Positions 59,383-64,000 of a DNA stretch of 64,000 nt are shown piece after piece (positions within the stretch are counted from its first letter, which is position 1; every line of letters starts with the position of its first letter). The notes below the pieces were generated by a model. That model did no database searches, was not told the DNA's origin, and saw only the letters and a list, made by a program, of their open reading frames with translations. The translations under genes and the position numbers were made by a program. The stretch is from CAYVVT01 sp964454335. GTDB lineage: Bacteria; Fidelibacterota; UBA8477; JABMPR01. The stretch covers positions 1 through 64,000 of the forward strand of contig CAYVVT010000012.1 of the NCBI GenBank assembly GCA_964454335.1, in the 5' to 3' direction.

Positions 59383-60932
59383 TGGAAATGAGTTCAAATC
59401 GAGTTAAGCACATGACGCCAGAATTCATGGCGCTGTTGAGCGGGCTCCTGTTTGCCTTCAGTTTTCCACCTTTCGATATCTTCTTTCTGGCCTGGATCGG
59501 TTGGATACCACTCTGGGTGGGGATCCAGCGCACCGGCTGGCAGAAAGGATTTCGTCTTGGTTATATCACCGGTCTGGTCTTCACCCTGATCAGTATGAAC
59601 TGGATCGCCAATAATTCCGGGACGAACCTGCTGGTGGCCACTGCCTCCATGGTGGGAGCGGTCCTCTATCTTTCCATCTACTTTGGTCTCTTTGGATTCA
59701 TCATTGCCGGTACTGGACGCAGACTGGGCAGTGTGGGCCTGTGGTTGGCTCCATTCTACTGGGTTTCCATCGAATACCTCTTCCATTATGAGAAGTTCAC
59801 ATTGGCCTTCCCATGGTTGTCCCTGGCCATGACGCAGAACTTCATGGTGCCGATTCTCCAGCTAGCAGAATACGGTGGGATCTACCTGGTTAGTTTCTGG
59901 GTAATGATCCTCAATATCTTGGTGTACCAGCTTGAATTCGGGCGCCTGTCCATTCGGAACCAACACCTGCTCTGGGGTGTAATGGGCTTCAGCATCGTCG
60001 CCACCATCATTTTTGGCGGTGTACGCATGAACATCCTTTCCGAATCCTATGACCGCAGCGTCCGGGTGGGCATAGTACAAACCAATCTGGATCCCCGGGA
60101 GAAATGGGTCCGCAGCAAGAAGATGCAGCACATCAGGGACCTGCTGACGCTCAGTGCACAAGCCCGGGCGGAGGGAGCTGAGATCATCGTATGGCCTGAG
60201 AGTGCCGTACCGGCTCATCTGCACTATTATCCGCAGATCGATCGGCAGATCCGGCGCTTTGTCCAGGATGAGAACACCTCTGTACTTACCGGGGCATTGC
60301 ACCATGAGCGGAATGGAGATGAGTATCTGTTCTACAACTCTGCATTCTTCTATGCACCGGACAGTCCGGTTCCCATCTACAGCAAACAGCAGCTTGTCCC
60401 CTTTGGCGAACGCATCCCATTGTCAGATTCATTTCCGATACTCAAGAATCTCAACTTCGGCCAGGCCAACTTTGAATCCGGCGATACAGCTCTGGTACAT
60501 CCCATGGGAACGGATTCCACCAGGATCCCCATGGGTGCCCTGATCTGCTATGAATCCGCCGATCCGCACGTCTTCCATCGATTTGTTGAGAATGGTGCCG
60601 ATCTTATGAGCATCATCACCAACGATGCCTGGTTGGGAGAATCCTTGGGTCCCATTCAACATCTTGCCGCGGGACGCATCAGAGCGATTGAACATCGGAT
60701 CAGCATTGCCCGCAGTGCCCAGACAGGCATCAGTGCCATGTTCATGCCCAGTGGACGCATTGCAGCTGAGATCCCGCTGGGTGAAAAGGGTACCGTAGTA
60801 GTGGATGCACCGGTGGGTCTGGAACGTAGCTTTTATTCCAGGAATGGCGATTTGATCGCCCTTGTCATCGTACTCATTTCAGCATTCGGCCTGCTCATGG
60901 TCACCTTTACCCGCCCCAGGCGCTCCACATGA
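59379..60932 (+). CDS. lnt: Apolipoprotein N-acyltransferase
   Basis: 517 residues. About six to seven N-terminal helices (LLSGLLFAFSFPPFDIFFLA, GFIIAGTG, WVSIEYLFHYEKFTLAFPWL) are followed by a nitrilase domain with GAEIIVWPESAVPAHL (catalytic Glu), the Lys in YSKQQLVPFGERIPL, and ALICYESADPHVF (catalytic Cys). A final membrane segment follows. It adds the third acyl chain to lipoproteins in the inner membrane, consistent with lipoproteins in this genome. Confidence 0.92.
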   Translation: MMEMSSNRVKHMTPEFMALLSGLLFAFSFPPFDIFFLAWIGWIPLWVGIQRTGWQKGFRLGYITGLVFTLISMNWIANNSGTNLLVATASMVGAVLYLSIYFGLFGFIIAGTGRRLGSVGLWLAPFYWVSIEYLFHYEKFTLAFPWLSLAMTQNFMVPILQLAEYGGIYLVSFWVMILNILVYQLEFGRLSIRNQHLLWGVMGFSIVATIIFGGVRMNILSESYDRSVRVGIVQTNLDPREKWVRSKKMQHIRDLLTLSAQARAEGAEIIVWPESAVPAHLHYYPQIDRQIRRFVQDENTSVLTGALHHERNGDEYLFYNSAFFYAPDSPVPIYSKQQLVPFGERIPLSDSFPILKNLNFGQANFESGDTALVHPMGTDSTRIPMGALICYESADPHVFHRFVENGADLMSIITNDAWLGESLGPIQHLAAGRIRAIEHRISIARSAQTGISAMFMPSGRIAAEIPLGEKGTVVVDAPVGLERSFYSRNGDLIALVIVLISAFGLLMVTFTRPRRST

Positions 60933-61492
60933 CACATTCCTCAAAATTGATCCTGCTCCTGATCCTTGCATCGGGACTCTGGGCCACGCCAGTGACAAAC
61001 CGTGTCCAGGTTTCCGATCTGCTCTCCGAGGCCATAGATCAGACGCTTGATGGCCGGACCGAGACCTGGCAGGCTCAGATCAGGGGAGAGGATGCAGTCA
61101 GCAGATACCTTCGAGATCTGATCCACGATCTGGAGCTAGATCAGACAGGACCGGTGGAGCTGCTTATCGAGTTCAGCTCTACTGATCTGACCTGGAAAAT
61201 CATCGCGAATGATGGAGAAGCCCGGAACCGGTCATTTACTCGCCAGTTCAATCTTAGTATGCATCTAGTACTGCAGACAATCGACGGTGATCCCATACAC
61301 AGCTTCCCGCTGGAACTGGAAGGCCGTGACCGGATCAGCGCAAATGGTCTGATGCCTGTCCTCGAAGAACCGTTTCCCGTACCTCCTGGAGGCGACTTCC
61401 GCGCCATGGAAGCAGCTCCCAACAGACTCATTTTCCTGTCAATCTCAAGCCTGACAGTCCTGGCAGCACTCTATTTCGTGAGGTCCACATGA
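60929..61492 (+). CDS. Exported protein with C-terminal membrane segment, unknown
   Basis: 187 residues: signal peptide SKLILLLILASGLWA, a mixed alpha/beta body, and a terminal hydrophobic segment (NRLIFLSISSLTVLAALYFV). No family is recognised. It overlaps lnt and the next gene by four bases each, so it is translated as part of the same unit. It is probably inner-membrane anchored and facing the periplasm. Confidence 0.7.
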   Translation: MTHSSKLILLLILASGLWATPVTNRVQVSDLLSEAIDQTLDGRTETWQAQIRGEDAVSRYLRDLIHDLELDQTGPVELLIEFSSTDLTWKIIANDGEARNRSFTRQFNLSMHLVLQTIDGDPIHSFPLELEGRDRISANGLMPVLEEPFPVPPGGDFRAMEAAPNRLIFLSISSLTVLAALYFVRST

Positions 61493-62112
61493 AATCAGTC
61501 CGCATGATCCTGATCCTGGCCGTACTTCTGGTTCTTGGCCATCCTTATCTCATCGCACAGGATAAACAGCTACTGAACCCTGCAATGCAAAGTCTGATCC
61601 TGCCCGGCTGGGGTGAGCGCAGCCTTGATTCCCGAGCACGGGGACTTCTTTTCAGCGGCACGGAGACAGGTATCCTGATCTTTACGGGTTTGAGCTGGTT
61701 GGCGGCAGAACAATTTGACAACGACATGCGCCACTTCGCAGCTGAACACGCCGGAGTTATTGACATCGATTCCAAGGATGACAAATTCCTGGACCGTCTG
61801 GCCGACTATGACAACATGATTGAATACAATGAGCAGATGCTGCGGAACCGACGCAACAAGGAATTGTACTCAGCATCACAGAATGAATCCTGGGACTGGG
61901 AGACAAATGAGTATCGCCTGGAATACCAGGATATCAAACTGGATCGCTACCGCTGGAGCAAATTCGTTGAATTCAGTCTGGGAGCCATCGCGCTGAACCA
62001 CCTCATCAGTGCCATGGACGCACTCTATCTTGAACGTACAGGTGCAAACCTGCAGGTGCAGCCGACGCTGAGCCCCGGTACCACAGGCATTCGTCTCAGT
62101 CTCAATTTCTAA
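61489..62112 (+). CDS. Exported DUF5683-like membrane protein
   Basis: 207 residues. The signal peptide MILILAVLLVLGHPYLIAQ is followed by LNPAMQSLILPGWGERSLDS and RARGLLFSGTETGILIFTGL, the LPGxGQ-type loop and helix characteristic of small FCB membrane proteins of the DUF5683 type. A charged central region (NMIEYNEQMLRNRRNKELYS) and a second hydrophobic stretch (FVEFSLGAIALNHLISAMDA) follow. The function is unknown. Confidence 0.7.
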   Translation: MKSVRMILILAVLLVLGHPYLIAQDKQLLNPAMQSLILPGWGERSLDSRARGLLFSGTETGILIFTGLSWLAAEQFDNDMRHFAAEHAGVIDIDSKDDKFLDRLADYDNMIEYNEQMLRNRRNKELYSASQNESWDWETNEYRLEYQDIKLDRYRWSKFVEFSLGAIALNHLISAMDALYLERTGANLQVQPTLSPGTTGIRLSLNF

Positions 62113-62154
62113 GTAGATAATCCCTCAACGATAGTGACTGCGGAACTCTCTGTC

Positions 62155-62997
62155 ATGACCCACCCACCCGGTGCATTGAAAAATTCACTCAGGACCTTCA
62201 TCATCTGGATCTCGCTGCCTACCGGCATCCTGGTGTTCATGTCCCTCTGGATGACACAGGAAGTCACCTGGCATGGAGCCATTGCCGTTCTCACCATCCT
62301 CCTGGGATTTTCCCGCGGTGTCTCCCTCAAGATGGTGCTGCAGCGTATCCTGCCCCTGGTCATCTTCCTGCTCCTGGCACAGTTGCTCCTGAGCTCCTAT
62401 TCACGAAGTCTGTTCTTCGCCCTCTTCCAGGGGGAATTTGACTGGACGCGCTGGCAGTATCCCATCTTTGCGGTGGAGCGTCTGGCCCTGCCGCTCATTG
62501 CCGTCATCGCTTTCCAGCGTGATCTGGCTGACCCACGGACCATGCGCTCGCTGGGTGCCTTTGTTCAGCCCCTCATAATCCTGCGCTTCCCGGTGATGAA
62601 GTTCCAGCTCATGCTGTCGGTAGCGTTGAAATTTCTGCCTTTTCTTCGTAGCGAATGGGAACGGTTCTACCAGGCCCGAGAGGCATTCCAGAAGATCAAT
62701 CCTTCCGGAAAGCGGACCCTGCGCAATCAGTTGAAGAAAAACGTCGTCGTACTCAAGGCGATGATCAGTCATATCATCCGGAAGGCCGGTCAGACAGGCG
62801 ATATGCTTGCTCTGAGGGGGAACAGTCTGCGTCCACTTGCACTGCCAGCCAGGATGTTCATGCTCCTGCTTCTGATCTGGATCATTCTTGGTATGCTCTT
62901 CCACTTCTGGTTTCCAGGCCTGCAGGCCATGTGGTTGTTCATCGGGATCTGGTATACTCTGATGCAATTGTCCTTGAGCCTGGAATACGCTTCATGA
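62155..62997 (+). CDS. EcfT-like transmembrane protein
   Basis: About 280 residues. About six hydrophobic helices and a cytoplasmic segment with a conserved-looking Ala-Arg-Gly-type end (MISHIIRKAGQTGDMLALRG) resemble the transmembrane T-component of energy-coupling-factor transporters. No ATPase or substrate-binding S-component is adjacent, so the assignment is tentative. The start at ATG 62155 (GGAA nine bases before) or GTG 62134 is unresolved. The stop overlaps the truA start by four bases (ATGA). Confidence 0.65.
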   Translation: MTHPPGALKNSLRTFIIWISLPTGILVFMSLWMTQEVTWHGAIAVLTILLGFSRGVSLKMVLQRILPLVIFLLLAQLLLSSYSRSLFFALFQGEFDWTRWQYPIFAVERLALPLIAVIAFQRDLADPRTMRSLGAFVQPLIILRFPVMKFQLMLSVALKFLPFLRSEWERFYQAREAFQKINPSGKRTLRNQLKKNVVVLKAMISHIIRKAGQTGDMLALRGNSLRPLALPARMFMLLLLIWIILGMLFHFWFPGLQAMWLFIGIWYTLMQLSLSLEYAS

Positions 62998-63752
62998 GGA
63001 TCGCCCTGCTCCTGGAATATGACGGCAGCGCCTATCACGGCTGGCAGATACAGCCTGGAGAGGCAAGTGTCCAGGCAGTGGTGGAGACTGCACTCTCAAA
63101 CATACTGGACCAGGCCATCCGGGTCCATGCCTCCGGGCGAACCGATGCCGGTGTCCATGCCCGGGGACAGGTACTGCATTTTGATGCAGTGGAGCCCAGG
63201 GTGCCTGCCGAAAGGATCACTGCTGCATCCCACCGGGAACTCCCGGAAGATGTGCGCATCAGAGCCTCCGGACAGGTTGCGGGTGATTTCCACGCCCGCT
63301 TTGATGCCTACAGGCGCCACTACAGGTACCGCCTCAGTAATGATGCCTCGATCCTAGACCGGAATCAGGTATGGACTATTCCCTACGAACTGGAAACAGG
63401 TCTGCTTTCATCCTGTGCCGAGCTTGTCCTGGGCAAGCATGACTTTGCCAGCTTCTGCCAGGCTCAAACGGAGACTGAGAATCATGTCTGCGAAGTTGTC
63501 TCAGCCCAATGGGAGACACATGGCAACGACCTGTTCTTCCGGATCTCTGCGGATCGGTTCCTGCATCACATGGTACGGATGCTGGTAGGCAGTATGGTGG
63601 AGGTGGCCCGTGGGAAGTGGTCCCTGAAGACCTTCAAAGATCTGCTGGAAGCTGCAGATCTCCAGGCATCTACCCTCACCGCCGCGCCTGAGGGCCTCAT
63701 CCTGGAAGGTGTTGAATACCCCGGCGATGTGGATTTACCATGGGTGAGCTAG
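62994..63752 (+). CDS. truA: tRNA pseudouridine synthase A
   Basis: 252 residues. RIALLLEYDGSAYHGWQIQP, the catalytic Asp in SGRTDAGVHARGQVLHFD, the FHARFDAYRRHYRYRL segment and RFLHHMVRMLVGSMVEVARG are the TruA signatures. It forms pseudouridine at positions 38-40 of tRNA. The start at 62994 is chosen because it begins with the conserved strand and overlaps the preceding stop; a longer in-frame extension lies in the EcfT-like gene. Confidence 0.93.
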   Translation: MRIALLLEYDGSAYHGWQIQPGEASVQAVVETALSNILDQAIRVHASGRTDAGVHARGQVLHFDAVEPRVPAERITAASHRELPEDVRIRASGQVAGDFHARFDAYRRHYRYRLSNDASILDRNQVWTIPYELETGLLSSCAELVLGKHDFASFCQAQTETENHVCEVVSAQWETHGNDLFFRISADRFLHHMVRMLVGSMVEVARGKWSLKTFKDLLEAADLQASTLTAAPEGLILEGVEYPGDVDLPWVS

Positions 63753-63816
63753 CTCTGAAAGCTTTATATTTGCGCGTTTTAGACCACTTGCAATGGTCAC
63801 AGTACGGAAAGCCGCA

Positions 63817-64000
63817 ATGATCAAACGCATTATCATCTTTTTATTCGCTGTCTCCATTACACTTGGGATCTTTACGGTTACACTCTTCGAGATCCGGAAC
63901 TGGCGTTTGAATGCAGACGTCGAAACACCCATTGTCCAGGCTCAAATGCCCATTCAACCGGTACAGCAGAAGATTGTCACCACGGAGCCATCCCTGGTGG
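63817..64000 (+). CDS. N-terminus of an anchored/exported protein (truncated by window end)
   Basis: The frame from ATG 63817 is open to the window edge (61 codons). MIKRIIIFLFAVSITLGIFT gives a signal anchor, then a Pro/Gln-rich linker (TPIVQAQMPIQPVQQK). An in-frame ATG at 63793 is also possible. The layout would fit a periplasmic HtrA-type protease or another anchored protein, but no domain is reached, so no assignment is made. Confidence 0.55.
   Translation, partial: MIKRIIIFLFAVSITLGIFTVTLFEIRNWRLNADVETPIVQAQMPIQPVQQKIVTTEPSLV

Noticed and set aside
62655..62993. 113-codon N-terminal extension of truA
   Set aside because: It lies within the EcfT-like gene in another frame. TruA family proteins begin at the strand coded from 62994.
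1..64000. tRNA, rRNA, CRISPR arrays and complete insertion sequences
   Set aside because: No tRNA T-loop consensus with matching arms, no rRNA landmarks, no regularly spaced direct repeats and no transposase ORF were found by eye.

Overview
The window most likely comes from an anaerobic, Gram-negative member of the FCB group. Candidatus Marinimicrobia (Neomarinimicrobiota) is my best guess and Calditrichota the alternative. The evidence is type IX secretion (T9SS) sorting tails with the LSQNYPNPFNP signature and a TG(V/I)YF...TIK(M/L).YL end, a TonB-dependent receptor with a carboxypeptidase-like plug extension, A-x-AQ type signal peptides, and a strictly anaerobic-looking flavin/iron-sulfur/hydrogenase operon. 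The taxonomy is inferred from gene content only. No rRNA, tRNA or CRISPR array was seen.

Region 1 (1-12.6 kb) is an accessory region, visibly more A+T-rich than the rest. It holds small secreted or membrane proteins of mostly unknown function, two full-length T9SS-secreted proteins, several orphan fragments of T9SS sorting tails, a family of short palindromic repeats lodged in or next to those tails, and five copies of a promoter/leader cassette (TTGCYA-N17-TAACTT type) placed upstream of genes that mostly encode exported proteins. Two neighbouring secreted proteins (10767 and 11233) are a tandem duplication.

Region 2 (12.7-23.4 kb) holds a tandem class III nucleotide cyclase, a TPR protein, a T9SS-secreted endonuclease/exonuclease/phosphatase-fold protein, a convergent TonB-dependent receptor, a methyltransferase and a Nudix protein fused to an RsbRD-like domain.

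Region 3 (23.7-26.1 kb) holds citrate synthase and malate dehydrogenase, separated by a strong intercistronic hairpin.

Region 4 (26.2-43.4 kb) is the centrepiece: a translationally coupled operon of about 14 genes. It encodes a QmoC/HdrE-like membrane iron-sulfur cytochrome b, an HdrA N-terminal half fused to a NuoE domain, a thioredoxin-fold [2Fe-2S] protein, an NADH-binding NuoF/HndC homologue, a block of sensory proteins (two DRTGG-like, CBS-CBS-HATPase, PHP, HATPase), a 1087-residue NuoG-HdrA(lacking its N-terminus)-HdrA fusion, MvhD, and the small and large subunits of a group 3c-like [NiFe] hydrogenase. A GAF histidine kinase, a receiver protein and a hydrogenase maturation protease follow. 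Together they predict a soluble-to-membrane complex exchanging electrons between H2, NAD(H), probably ferredoxin and the quinone pool, with HdrA flavin as a candidate bifurcation site. One HdrA is split between two genes about 5 kb apart. The regulatory island is of the kind better known from [FeFe]-hydrogenase operons.

Region 5 (43.6-52.3 kb) holds a secreted GH9 glycosidase fused to a CE4-like deacetylase, an RND efflux pair behind a near-consensus promoter whose -10 lies in a perfect 16-bp palindrome, and a seven-haem membrane cytochrome c. Region 6 (52.4-64 kb) is a long housekeeping run: yicC, gmk, rpoZ, uracil-DNA glycosylase, dnaB, relA/spoT, HU, ruvX, lnt, two exported proteins, an EcfT-like protein, truA and a truncated gene at the window edge.
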